From positions 33,367,501 to 33,431,500 of the forward strand of contig CP141130.1 of NCBI GenBank assembly GCA_035236585.1: 64,000 bases of DNA, given 5' to 3'. A program made the translations under genes and the position numbers. Source of the DNA: Warburgia ugandensis. Taxonomy: Eukaryota; Streptophyta; Magnoliopsida; Canellales; Canellaceae. This document shows, piece after piece, positions 49,608 through 63,389 of the stretch (positions are counted from its first letter, which is position 1; the number at the start of each line of letters is the position of its first letter). The notes under the pieces are model-generated. The model saw only the letters and a list, made by a program, of their open reading frames with translations, made no database searches and had not been told where the DNA came from.

Positions 49608-51325
49608 ATGAGGATATGTCTGACTGAAGACGTTAAACTTAGTGCTCACTGGGAGGCAACCCAGAGTTTTTCATTTTTGTTGTTTTCTGCATCACTCATA
49701 TTCATTTTAGGTCCTACTTTTTATACATTGAGGACAATGTTTCTGTCAGGTTGGTGGGTGTAGAATTCTAGCAAATTCTAGTTTTTTTTAGTTTTTTAGG
49801 TGCTTTCCTTGACTTTTAAAAAAAAAAAATGAAAATTTTTAGGTCATTTCCTATACTATGATGAGAATTGAATTTTCTGAAGTATAATCTGAATAACTTT
49901 AGCTTATTAATGGAATTGAATATGATTAATTCATCATTTTACTCATTTTCTAAAGTATTCTATGAAAGTAAAGTCTCAGATCATATCTATACACACAGTT
50001 GCATATAGATAGTCTAGATTGATAAGTGGCTATAACTTAGAGATTCTGAAGAAATTCAGTGGAGACCTATAACCTAAGTGAGTTTTTTTTTTTAGTTATT
50101 CATTCTTTTTGAGAGGTTATAAATATTCCTAATTTTCTTCAGCGTGCTTAAAGAAAATTGATCCCAAACTCTTTAATTTGGCTAATTACCTGAATAATTA
50201 GAATATTACCTTTAAAATTTTAGAAGTTCATTGAATTTGATGGATTATAGGAAACCTAGAAAATGATTTAAGCCATCCTTGTTGTTATAACCTAGAGACA
50301 TAAAGCCTGCCCATAAAGTATTGTTACCACTAGTTAGCCAAATTGAGCCTTTTATAAAGCCTTTTCTTTTGTCAACCAAATTACCCTTTACCCATATTAA
50401 CCCAGTATAAATTATCCATTACCCATTTTCTTTGAAAAATAAGTTAGAGAAGACTAAAGAAATACCTTTTAGTTGTAATGAAAGTAGAAAGTGGATATCA
50501 AGAAAAGAAATAGTCTTCAAAGTGATTCAAAAGTACTGAAATAGTCTGAAAAAAAAAAAAAAAGAGTTTGAAGAATGCAAAGAAAAGTGAAAAATAAAAA
50601 TAAAAAGAAATCCTCACTTCATCAAAGAAAGAAAGAGTTATCAACTTTAGAAGACCTCTACTTATTTTCTAAAGAAACTTTGAATATCCTTATACCCTTT
50701 CTTTAGTACCTTGTCCTAAGCCTACGTTTCATCCCAGTTAAAGACCTATTGATTCTAGGATGAATATAGTCTTGATGAGGAAATGAATGGATAGAATTTA
50801 AAAGAGTGGTATTTCTAAATGTTCAAAGGTAATGGCATCTATTCTAAAGGGATCAAAACAATGAAATTCCTTAGTAACTCCCATTTTTTATGAGTATATG
50901 TGAGATAATTTGCTTTTATTGACTCTCTCACATAATTAAAAGAGAGATATGATTTGACCCCTTTATCTGAGAGATTTTGTTTCTGAGTGTATGTCATTAG
51001 TGAGGCTTGAGGTCAAAACATATTTCGGATGGATTTCAAAAGTTAGAAGTTTATTTAGAGATCAAGATGATTCCATATGTAAATTGTACATGCACACACA
51101 CACTCACTCTGAGATTTGAGCTTAATTGGAATTATTTTGGCATATGGGTAGGGTTTTGAATTTTTCAGTCATTTTTATTAGTATGCTAAAGTTGATGTGA
51201 TTTATTGAAGATAATTCTCTGAGAAAAAAGAGGAGTTGACTTAAAAATAAAAATAAATTTTGAAATCTTGAAATTTGGTTTTTCGCATGTTTTGCTCGGG
51301 ACTAGCAAAATGCTGGTTGGGGGTG
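49608..51325 (+). other. Noncoding tail of element 2 with two polypurine-like tracts
   Basis: Starts with GACGTTAAACTTAGTGCTCAC. Carries TTGAGGACAATGTTT and GGTTGGTGGGTGTAG (49749-49763), then 1.55 kb matching the tails of elements 1 and 3 (GGAGACCTATAACC near 50061). No frame of note. It ends TGGTTGGGGGTG directly before the 3' LTR, the likely plus-strand primer. Confidence 0.78.
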
Positions 51326-53373
<2,048 letters not shown>

Positions 53374-53559
53374 GGTACCTAAAGGGTATGGTATCAAAGA
53401 ACGGAATAAGATAGGAAAGCTATCCTCAATTTTACTTTGGCATATAACTTGGCCTTAGCAAACTCATTCTTTAAGAAGAGGGGTGAAAACTCACCACTAC
53501 ACATGAGGGTTTTAAAGCCAACATAAAGAAGTTGCTTATTTGACTGCAGACTTCATAAA

Positions 53560-54720
53560 TATTTTACAAGTCAATTCAAAATAAATGACTTTAAATATAT
53601 AGACCTAAGAAGTCATTTAATTGTAAATGACTTTAAAAAATTAGCATGAAGAAGGAAATTTTTGCGGGAAACACTTTTAAAGTCATTTCATATTAAATGA
53701 CTTCAAAAGTTGATAACTTTTAAAGTCATTTATCATTTAGGTCTAAATGACTTTAAAAGTCTTTAACTTTTGAAGCCATTTTAGGTAAGTGACTTCAAAA
53801 GTACCACAATAAATTAGGCAGGAATATTATATAAAGTGGGAATAGATTTTTAAATGTGTTTAGAATAAATGACTTTAAATTTGTATCCTCTTCTTCTCAT
53901 GGGTGGCATGAAGGTTCCCTCCTTGATCCTTATGCTTCTCTCTTTTTTCCTTCTTGCTTTCCATTTTTATATTTTAATTGTTTGCGTCATGAAAAAAACT
54001 ATAAGTAAACCATAACTTCTTTTAGATCATGAATTTCTTTCTTGTTACTAAATCTCTCTTTTTTATCTTGTAGATCATATGGGTTTTCTCACTACATATG
54101 ATGGGGTTAAGAAGTCTGTTAGATCATCCTAATTTTGCAAAAATTGTATGATTTTATTGAAAATGACAACTGCTTCTCCTTCCAAGCCTCACTATTGAAG
54201 AAAGGCAGAACATTATAATATGTGGTTCACACCCCAAATTGGGGTTTGATGAAGAGTGGTGGTTATACCATCAACTTTTGGCCAAAAAAATTGAAGCACA
54301 CACACTCTCTCCATAGAATGGGTGTCACCTAAATACTAGGCTAGATTTGGATGAAAACAGTATATATTTGCTCTTTGATCTTATATTAATAAGATCTAAT
54401 AATATGTAATATTTGATATATGTAACATTGGATACAATCAAAAAATAATTTGATTTCCTTTTTGACATCTTTGTTTATGTTTATGTATAACATGTGTTTG
54501 TATTTGTAAAATCAATTTCATTGTGTATTTTATGTAAGGTATCGTAATGTAAAAAAGTAAATAAAATTATATTTAATGTGAAATTTTAAAAAGTATTAAA
54601 GTTGTTTTGTGTAAACGACGCTAAAAGTCCACACTTTAAAGGCATTTATAGATAAATGACTTTAAAAATATAGACTTTTAAACTCTTTTTTATGCAAACA
54701 ACTTCAATTGTACGTTTGTT
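53560..54720. repeat. 5' subterminal repeats of the CACTA element
   Basis: Motif AAATGACTTTAAAA or its reverse complement occurs at about 53582, 53609-53637, 53678-53712, 53722-53762, 53775-53803, 53871 and 54636-54680. Several are paired head to head around 8-12 bp, for example AAGTCATTTATC...TAAATGACTT. In CACTA elements such repeats bind the transposon's own protein. Confidence 0.75.
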
Positions 54721-55174
54721 TTAAGAATTATTTTGTCGACTTCTGCCTTGCCTTTTAGCTCTATGTTTATTATCTATGCACAAAAACTAAACCAAATTTA
54801 TGTTTCCCTACTTTGAACCAAATCCTACCCACGAATTCTAACTACATTCACAAATTCAAGGTCAACATAAATTTTTGAGTTTTGGTTAGTATCTCTTTGT
54901 TTGTTTCATATGTATTATGTATATTTGAAGAATTTTTACAAGGTTGTGGGTTAGAAATTTTTCTTCTAAAAGTTAATTTCATTTGTGAATGTCTGTCATA
55001 TTTTGATTTTTTTCATTGTTAATTGAAAATTTCCATGAAATGTAGTTATTTTAAATACTTCTAATTCTTGTATATCTAATGTTTGGTAAAATGCCTAACC
55101 TAGTCTTTTCATGTCTAACAAGTCTCCATGAAAATTTGCTTCAATTTCTTATGATAATAGATAAATAGGCTTAG

Positions 55175-55700
55175 ATGACTATGACAAGAACATCAAAAGA
55201 ATATGAGGAGGGAATAGAAAATTTTATAGAGTGCGCAGTTAGGGCATGTGTTGATTATAATCGCAGGTGTTGTGCATGCTCAAAATGTGGAAAATTAAAA
55301 AAAGTAACCATAGGGGTGTTGAGAGAACACTTGTGCTTCAATGGAATCGATGAACGGTACCACCCATGGATTTGGCATGGAGAAGAACTTCTGCATAGGC
55401 CCTCGACAAGCCTGGAAGATATGATTAAGACATTTTAGGAAGTGTTAGAGATAGTATAATTGTACCGATGTTTCGAGATGTATATGATGACTTCCAAGAT
55501 GATCCTGAACAATTTCATACTACATTAAAGGAAGCCGATGAGCCATTGTGCACTGAGTGTAAAGATTATACCGCAATGATAGAACTTTACAATGTGAAAT
55601 TAAGATTTGGTTTTTCATATCAATGTTTTACAAAAGTCTTGAAAGTAGTGGGTAAGATGCTACCGAAGGATAATAGATTGGTGAAGTCCACATAGGAGGC
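55175..55700 (+). pseudogene. Transposase-associated domain remnant (CACTA)
   Basis: From an ATG at 55175 the 87-codon stretch contains SKEYEEGIENF, CCACSKCGK, LREHLCFNGID and HPWIWHGEE. This is the pattern of the N-terminal zinc-binding transposase-associated domain of tnp2-type proteins, with two CxxC-type cysteines and a His. It ends at a TAG at 55436. A second stretch, 55468-55695, carries the linker to the catalytic part (LYNVKLRFGFSYQCF). One frame change and two stops separate these from the next segment. Confidence 0.82.
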
Positions 55701-55709
55701 AAAGAAAAC

Positions 55710-56290
55710 CATGGCTGCACTAGGGTTGAGGTATGGGATGATACATGTGTAACCCAATGATTGCATCTAGTATAGGAAGGAACACAAGGATAAAACTACA
55801 TGCCCAACTTGTGGACAGCTAAGATGGAAGTTAAAGAAGAATTCAACTGAGATAGTTACAGGCATTCCGACAAAGGTTCTATGGTACTTCCCTCCTATTC
55901 TAAGGTTCAAAAGAATGTTCTGTATAACAAAAATAGTGAAGAAATTAGTGTGGCATGCTAATGATAGAGTAGCTGATAACTTTTCACACCATCCAATAAG
56001 TAGCTCAGCATGGAAGCTCGTAGACTTCATGTGCCCTAATTTTGGTGAAGAACTTAAAAACCTACAACTTGCATTATCTTCAAAAATGGATTAATTCACA
56101 TGGTTCTATGAGTAGCATGTATGGTTGTTTGCCTCTTATATTAGTTTGTTACAACCTTCCACCATCTCTATGCATGAAGAGGAAGTTCATGATGTTAACT
56201 ATTTTAATATCAGGTCTAAAGCAACCAGGGAATGACATTGACACGTACTTGTTTCCCTTGATTGATGATCTTGAGACAATATGGGATGTA
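55710..56290 (+). pseudogene. tnp2 transposase, N-terminal part (CACTA), cut by solo LTR
   Basis: The frame reads PNDCI, YRKEHKD, CPTCGQ, IPTKVLWYFPP and WHANDRV, typical of the tnp2 family, with stops near 55754 and 55772. A frame change in an A run near 56087 leads to HGSMSSMYG, LVCYNLPPSLCMK and PGNDIDTYLFPLIDDL. The frame runs to the insertion point after an Asp-Val pair. The catalytic role would be cut-and-paste transposition. Confidence 0.88.
56286..56290 (+). repeat. Target site duplication ATGTA, left
   Basis: Repeated exactly at 59023-59027. Confidence 0.95.
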
Positions 56291-59022
56291 TGTAATGCCC
56301 TGAGCAATTTACGCTATTGAATTGGGCATTCTATAGGAAATAAACTGTGTTGAATGTTTTACTTTATTTAAAATAGTAAATGAAGGAATTTGTGAGGAAA
56401 CTTGGTACCAATAGATTCTACTCAAAAAATGGAATCCAACACCTCAAAGACTGCCGAAAACGGAGTTCGTATGAAGAAGTTACGGCCGTTTAAAGTTTAG
56501 GGGCATTTCTATAATTTAAATTAAAAACAAAAAAGATAGAAAACTCAAGGGGCCGTTTTGATAACGGCACCCCATGTTCTTCTTCATCTAGATTTCTCTA
56601 GAAGCCCTAGTTTCCAGAGATTTCTGCCACCGCCATAGCAAATTTAAAAAAAGCCTTATCTCCCCCCTCTCCAAAGCACGATTTTTTCAGTCATTTGGGA
56701 CTGGGGTTTCTGGAAAAAAATGGGAAACCAGTTTCCCTGCGATTTTCAGCAATGGCCAGGCCTGAGTCAGGCCAGCCATTTCCATTTCTCTATTCCCCTC
56801 TCTTCTCTTTTCCAGTCTTGCTAAACATTGGAGTTTTTCCTCTTCACGATTTTCGGGGACATAAGGTTTTCAGACGAAAAGAGGGAGCTGCACCACCCAA
56901 GGGAGAGCGTCCCTGGCTACCTAGGTAAGACCCTCTTTCCCTTTCTCTCTGTTTTGCCTCCCCCAGGCCAGATCCATGCCGGATCTGGTCTTTTCCCAAC
57001 CAATTTTTCCAGCCGGTTTTCCTAGCCAGAAAATGTCCCAAGCTCCAACCGACTCTGTATGAACAAGGCATCCCAGGGACGCCATGCTCCACGTACGCCT
57101 AGGACAGGGTCCCTAGGACAGGTTCCAGGCATACGACAATGCGTACACTGTCCCAGGTGCGGCCTTCGGGTGCACGCGTGACGTGGGGCACAGGTCCTGG
57201 CTCGACCAGGATGCACGGGGTGCCCTGGGAGCTGAGACGCGCTATGCTACACCAAAGGTGCGTCCGTGCAATGCCATCCAGGATGGGCGTCATAGCGCGT
57301 CGCTTGAGCATGCATGTGCACGTGCAAAACGCGTCCCTAGCACAACCTTTGGGTGCGCACGCACATGAGGCAATCGCGGTTCAACCAGGATGCACGGGTG
57401 TCCTGGGAACTAGGACATGTGGACCTAATGAGACTATAAAGTTAGGATTAAAGGATAATTTATAGAGTTAACCATTGAATAGTAGATCCACATCATAGGA
57501 TCTAGCCTGACAATAAATTAGGCAAGGACCCATGGACCCTAAAAGGCAAATCGAGCGATCTAATTTCTAAAAATAGATCTAAATTGATAAGGACTCCTTG
57601 TATCCATTCATATCCAGGAGTTTATAAATGAGACCCAGGGACGGGTTGAGTGATGAAGGACGCGACTCCAGGAGACTTCAAGGTAGCTGCTCTATCGCTA
57701 CTAGACTTTTTAAAAGAACCCATGATTGTTTTGAGAATGCATATTTTAAGTTTAAGTTATATGACTTGTTTAGCATGACTTAATCTTATAAACGAATTCA
57801 GCATGACTTAATCTTATAAACGAATTCAGCATGCATATGAAAAATACATTATGCATAGACATGATTTGCAAACAATTGCATATATTGCATGATTTGTGAG
57901 CATTGAGTTCTTGAAAAATTGCATGTCCTTGAGGGTTACCAAAAGACGCTGGAGTGCCCAAAAGACGCTGGGTAGGCAGTTGTGAGGGCCAGGCAATTGT
58001 GAGGGACCCAATGAGGACAGTTTTGAAAAAAGAGGTTTTTGCTTGTTTGATCGTATATGATTTGGGCTAGTAAGCTCGTGGGCACTATGCCGAGAGGTCT
58101 GGGGTGGCCTCCCAGCCTCTACCACTATTAGGTGGAATGGGTACCATGCCCAAAAAGGGCATGTCCCTACATCGACTGCATGTGGTACAGGGGGCTACCA
58201 CTGGTGTCACGGCACTAGGTTGATATGTCATATGCCCCATGGAGGCTATGACCGAGTGTCCTCAGGTACCCGAGGACCACACAGTGGCGAGGTTGTGGGC
58301 ATAGTGAGCCCTATGGTTTGAGGATTTACTTGCATTATGCATATGCCATGACAGGAGGTTGGTCGACCATACCATATATCCATGAGTTGGATTCAATTGA
58401 GCATCTTATGCGTATCATTATGTTTATGATATATATATATGATACTTTGGACTTGGATTATGCGATTCTTTAAGTCGTCAGTATTCCAATTCGACAATGG
58501 TTTTTAATATCGATATTGAACATGATTGTTCAAACGTGCACATGTTTTAAAGAGCATATGATTTTAAATGTAGCATGCATTGTAAAACTAGTAGTGATAG
58601 ACTCCTACTGAGTATAGTATATACTCACCCAATCCTTAACATTTTTCAAGATAGCTCCATTCACGAGTAAAAGAAGCCTCAAGAAATGTTAGTGCTATGA
58701 GCAAGAAAAATCAAAAGGAGACAATTATACATGTAAGTAAACACTCTACCCTTTGGACATGTATTTGTATTTATTTACAGTTGGGTTGTGAGCTGTGACT
58801 GGATAGACCTGGGAAAACATTTATGATTTCTGAAGTTTTTCAAAAACTACTTTGGTGATTGTGAAAGAAAATGACACTCGGGGTTTTCAAAATGAGTTTA
58901 AAACTAAATATTTTCCACTGCATTGCATTGTTTTCATAAAATGGTTTTCAAATAGGGATGCATCCCGCCTTAGGAATTAGATATTGCATTTAAAAATGCA
59001 TGGGAAAACCCGGGTCGTTACA
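56291..59022 (+). mobile_element. Solo LTR, family LTR-A copy 3
   Basis: Starts TGTAATGCCCTGAGC, ends GGTCGTTACA, with exact ATGTA on both sides. It is the closest relative of copy 1 over its whole length, including the GC-rich leader (56700-57430) and the stem-loops at 58145-58202. The TATA box of the other copies is worn here. A 28-bp unit (GCATGACTTAATCTTATAAA...) is tandemly doubled at 57773-57828, single in copy 1. Confidence 0.93.
58609..58627 (+). promoter_or_regulatory. Conserved hairpin of LTR-A copy 3
   Basis: Identical to 12379-12397 and 42629-42647. Confidence 0.6.
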
Positions 59023-59240
59023 ATGTAGGTGTTGAAGAATACGACACATACAGGAAAGAGTCATTCACCCTAAAGGCCATACTATTGTGGACAATAAACG
59101 ACTTCCCTGTATATGGTAATTTTTTTGGATGCACTGTGATGGGATTTAATGCTTTTGCTATCTATAGTGATCAAACAATGCTTGTACACAGATTCAAGAT
59201 CAATGAGAAGTAGCAAGCACAGATATATCAGAAACCTTGG
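59023..59240 (+). pseudogene. tnp2 transposase, continuation after the LTR
   Basis: Directly after the target duplication the same frame continues with GVEEYDTYRKESFTLKAILL and WTINDFPVYGN, the family's next conserved block. It soon meets stops near 59212 and 59248. The rest of the catalytic part and the domain that normally follows (DUF4218) are missing. Confidence 0.85.
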
Positions 59241-59862
59241 GCTGGATGGTGATGGGACCATGACCAAAAGTAATAAAATATGCTGGATATGACATCAATG
59301 GTTATTGCTTTTACATGAAAGACCATGATAACTCAAGAGTGCAATAGAATATTGGAGTTAGCTTAATTGACAATGCTACATTCTTTTCCAGTTCAAAGGA
59401 TAACAGGCCAGTAGTTGAGGATGATATTTATTACAAGATTATATGAGATATTTGGACCTTGGATTATACTTTTAGAATTGTATCTGTGTTTAAGTGTGAC
59501 TGGGTGAAACACAACAAAGACAGCATCAGAACTGATTCCCTTGGATTGACACTGGTTGACCTCAATAGGATTGCTATAAAATTGATCGATTTATTTTGAC
59601 ATTTCAAGCAAAACAAGTATTTTACAAGCAAGATGAACGTGATAAGAGATGGTCAACTATTTTATCATCTTGTCCAAGGGATTTTTATCATGAAGACGAT
59701 CTAGGAGATACTGAAATAAATCACCCTTCTATTACCAAAACAATCCCATCAATCGAAGTATCCCTTGGTGAGAATGAGGATTATGTGTGCGACAATGGTG
59801 AGGAGGAGTTTGGGTTTGAAAATAATATATATTTTGGGGTTTGTGGAATGTATATTAATTAA
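59241..59862 (+). pseudogene. C-terminal DUF4216-like remnant (CACTA)
   Basis: Translated pieces PKVIKYAGYDINGYCFY, GVSLIDNATFFSSSKD, VFKCDWV and LGLTLVDLNRI, then after a frame change near 59592 FQAKQVFYKQDERDKRWSTIL, match the DUF4216 domain at the end of plant tnp2 proteins. It ends in an acidic tail (59690-59862). Stops occur near 59252, 59346 and 59444. Confidence 0.82.
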
Positions 59863-60114
59863 TTGTAATATATATATATTCATATTTATAATTATTATTA
59901 TTATTATTAGCCCTTTTGTCATGAGTTATATGTATTGATAAGTGAGCTATATGTGTGTACAAAGAATGCATGAATCAATGTTAACTATCATAAAAAATCT
60001 ATTTCATTGTATATTAATTATTAGATATTATAAAGTACTAACATAAAAGGTATATATATTTTGAATAAAAAATAATTTATAAAGTCGTTTAGTATAAATG
60101 GCTTGAAAATTGTA

Positions 60115-60727
60115 CACTTTTAAAGTCATTTATCAGTAAACAACTTGAAAAGTGTACACTTTAAAGTCATTTATCACTAAAACGACTTTAAAAGTGTACA
60201 CTTTTAAAGTCATTTACACTAAACAACTTATTTATGTGGAATCAAATTTAGAAACAAAAAATGACATACCAAATTTACAGTAATTATTATGTAACATCTT
60301 TGACTTTTAAATAACAATTTACAAAAGTTTGGATTATGTGAAACTGTTATCAAGAAAACTTTAATATAAGAACCATGCTCTCTCACATGCACACACGCAC
60401 ACACACAAACTTCCCAGCTCACAAAATGGACACGAAAATTTAAGCTAACACACACATTCCCACCTAATAATTAATTTAATCATCTTATTTTTCTTAAAAT
60501 TCTTTTATTACTACAGTTTTTGTACTTCATTGGTTATCACATTTTTTTAGTTTAGGAGTGTTCTACAATATTTTATGGAGACAAGTAAATTTTAGAAGCT
60601 TAGTGTCAATCAAATATATATATATATATTCATTTAAAATTAAGTAGTTCAAACCGTTAAGAAATCTTATGAATGTCCATTAGTAACCTAGCTATGTGAT
60701 CAGACTTAGTGTGAGATGCATCTTTGC
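60115..60727 (+). repeat. Tandem duplication, copy A (CACTA 3' subterminal region)
   Basis: Begins ACTTTTAAAGTCATTTATCAG and ends near GAGATGCATCTTTGCC. Matches copy B in order for its whole length, including subterminal motifs, a CA-rich phrase (60382-60408) and the CTTAGTGTCAATCAAAT phrase. Confidence 0.85.
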
Positions 60728-60742
60728 CACTAAGAGGATGTT

Positions 60743-61448
60743 ACTTTTAAAGTCGTTTATCAATAAACGACTTGAAAAGTGTACACTTTTAAAGTCATTT
60801 ATCACTAAAACTACTTTAAAAGTGTACACTTTTGAAGTCGTTTACACTAAACAACTTATTTATATACAATCAAACTTAGCAAAAAAAAAAGACCTACCAA
60901 ATTTAATATAGTTATTATGTCTTTGATTTTTAAATAATAATTTACAAAATTTTGAATTATGTGAAATTGGTGTTAAGAAAACATTAATAGAAAAACCACC
61001 CTCTCTCACACACACTTCCCAGCTCATGAAATGGATAAGGAAATTTAATCTAACACACCCACATTGCCACCTTATAATTAATTTAATCATCATATTCTGC
61101 TTAAAGTTCTTTTATTGATACATTTTTTTCACTTCTTTGGTTACAACATATTTTTAGATCTTTATGAGTGTTTCTACAGTATTTTGTGGCTCAAGTTAAC
61201 TTTGAAAGCTTAGTGTCAATCAAATACATATATACATTTAAAATTAAGTATAGCTCAACCCTGAACCCTAACCCTAACCTTAAACCCCTAATCTTGAACC
61301 CTAACCCCAAACTTTGAACCCTAAACCTAAACCCTAACCCTGAACCCTGAACCTTGAACCCTAACCCTGAACCATTAAGAATCTTATGAATGACCATTAA
61401 TAGTAACCTAGCTATGCGATCAAACTCAATGTGAGATGCATCTTTTCC
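60743..61448 (+). repeat. Tandem duplication, copy B
   Basis: Second copy of the preceding unit, longer because of the telomere-like tract at 61255-61373. It ends GAGATGCATCTTTTCC. Confidence 0.85.
61255..61373 (-). repeat. Interstitial telomere-like tract
   Basis: About 17 degenerate units around CCCTAAC, CCCTGAA and CCCTAAA. The plant telomere is (TTTAGGG)n, so the G-rich strand is the minus strand. Copy A has only TTCAAACCGTTAAG at this place. Confidence 0.9.
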
Positions 61449-61490
61449 TCTGATTTGACCAATCACACCCTACCACCAGCCATTCAAGTA

Positions 61491-61700
61491 GATCACCACT
61501 ATCTCGCACCAGCAATGTGCAAAAGCCTCTAGCTTTCCCTCTAACACCTCCAATCATGCCAATCACCACTAACTCCCACAACCAACGCACAAAAGCCTCT
61601 ACTTTCCCTCTAACACTAGCAATCGCGACAGACCAAAAGCCACTACCAATCGCACCCGATCACCACTATCTCCCACCAACAACTACGTAAAAGCCCTTGG
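61491..61700 (+). repeat. Imperfect tandem repeat, about 3 units
   Basis: Units start at 61491, 61561 and 61658 with RATCACCACTAWCTC, followed by ACAAAAGCCTCTA and TTTCCCTCTAACAC in the first two. Unit length is 70-97 bp and the last is partial. Confidence 0.8.
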
Positions 61701-62105
61701 CAAGTTGAGATAACTACTAAATATAGATTTTTGGAAAGTTTCTAAAAATAGAATACTACTATTCTAAAATTGCATTTTTGGAAATTTTATTATGCCTAAT
61801 AAAATGACTAGGTTATGAAAAGGAATTTTTTGATAACTTAAACATGATTGAAGTTGAAATCATACTATTGCTCTAGGTTTAAATCAAGAATACGGTAAGC
61901 TATCTTTCAAGAGGTAAAAAACATGCAAATGTCAGAGAAGTGGAGGACTATCTTGGAGCACAAATTCCCACAAAGAAAATAGGAATTTGATGCCTATAGG
62001 ATCATGCCCCATTTGGCTAGTGTTTCTCCATGACAAAAATGCAAATAATGGTAACATGACCTAGCTAGCTAAGCAATACAAATTATAAGGAAAAGTGACC
62101 TAAAG
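61701..62105. other. No recognised feature
   Basis: AT-rich sequence with no frame or repeat that I recognise. Confidence 0.5.
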
Positions 62106-62815
62106 TGTAAGAACCCTAAATTTTTAAATTCCATTCAAATGATTATGAATTACTATTAACAAGTGTAAATTGGGAAATGTTCATGTTTATGTTACACATA
62201 AGTTTACTATTATAAACACACCTAATTGAACCCTAAAACCTTAAAATTTGAATTGTACTCGAAAAAAACTAATCTAACAACATAAAGAACATTGAAATCA
62301 AAGTTGAAATGAAGAAGTTATGACACTTTAAGGATGAATGGTATTTTTGAAAAATTAAGAATAAAAAAACAAAACACGTCAATTTGGGTGGGGGCCAAAT
62401 TGATATCTGCAGCCCTCCCTACTTAAGCCGCATGAAACAGATTGCACGGTCTATTCCACTAGCCCTAACAAACACACACACATAGAGAAAACTAAGGGAG
62501 AAGAAAGAAGAGGGGAAGAAGGGGAAGAAGAAGAAGGAAGGAGAGGAGAGGAGAGGAGAAGAGAAGAGAGAGGAAAGAAGAGGAAGGAAATTTTGGTGGC
62601 TAGAGGAGACTGGCAAGTCGGAGAGGAAAAGAGAAAAGTGAAGGGGTTAGAACGCCAAAGTTGGAGCTCAGCGGAGACAAAGACAACTAGAATCATTGAT
62701 CCGAGCTGGTTATCTTCAACGGTGCATCTAGGAGAACAAAAGCCCCTTGGAGATTTTAAGATTGGGGCATTTTCATTGGGTTTTTGGAGAAATTGATGGT
62801 GCCAATGACTAAGAG
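62106..62815 (+). repeat. Partial LTR of another family (LTR-D)
   Basis: Starts TGTAAGAACCCTAAATTTTT and carries GTACTCGAAAAAAACTAATC with a GAAGAAGTTATGACACTTTAA phrase, the same module as LTR-A, B and C. A purine-rich tract lies at 62484-62592, where other families have a leader. The 3' end is not recognised; 62815 is a soft limit. Confidence 0.55.
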
Positions 62816-63297
62816 CTTTTACTTTATATTCTCCTAAGAAATATTATCTCCATGATTCTTGAAAATGAGATCTAGGAGTATGTCTTCAATGTGTTTATTG
62901 CATTGCCTTAAAGAACACTGTCATTCACTTTCATTTGATATTGCTTCCTACAAGTGTACTAGGCTAGTAAATGCAAGCTCCAATGTTGATCACTAAGATG
63001 AAGTTAGACATGTTCTAGTGACACCTAAAGGATGCACCTGCCAATGAAATTATTTTTTTAACTGTTGAAACGTAGGAGATGCTATGATAGAGAACCTTGT
63101 GTGCTATGGAAGAGCATACAATGTTCCTCTACTCTTTTCTTCCTCAAGGTTTGTAATGTGAAACTATTCTTAACCTCTCCCAAAACTCCACTCACAACAC
63201 CCTTTTTCAAAAACTAGAGAAGCCTCCAATTTGGGTATCATGTTGCTCCTTCAAGAATGAAGGATGTGTACGAAAACTCCAAGCTTCTTCTCCTATG

Positions 63298-63298
<1 letters not shown>
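62816..63298. other. No recognised feature
   Basis: Mixed sequence, possibly the rest of LTR-D; no frame of note. Confidence 0.4.

Positions 63299-63387
<89 letters not shown>
63299..63387 (+). repeat. (CA)n microsatellite
   Basis: About 44 uninterrupted CA units. Confidence 0.98.

Positions 63388-63389
<2 letters not shown>

Larger units (their letters stand above)
53495..61450 (+). mobile_element. CACTA (En/Spm) transposon relic
   Basis: A CACTACACATGAGGG end at 53495 is followed by many copies of an AAATGACTTTAAAA motif in both orientations, as in CACTA subterminal regions. The interior encodes broken parts of a tnp2-type transposase, and the same subterminal motif returns at 60077-60860. 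The right terminal inverted repeat (expected ...TGTAGTG) was not found, so the right end is approximate. An LTR-A insertion splits the transposase, and a large part of its middle is deleted. Confidence 0.75.

Noticed and set aside
49608-51325. A hidden env-like gene after gag-protease
   Set aside because: No frame of useful length on either strand in any of the three elements, and no signal peptide or membrane segment could be read.
53560-54720. A CRISPR-like or satellite array
   Set aside because: Spacing is irregular, the motif appears in both orientations, and it fits CACTA subterminal repeats.
55175-55695. A possible host gene
   Set aside because: The sequence has the transposase-associated pattern of plant CACTA elements and is followed by tnp2 and subterminal repeats.
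61255-61373. A chromosome end
   Set aside because: The tract is short, degenerate and flanked on both sides by ordinary sequence, so it is interstitial.
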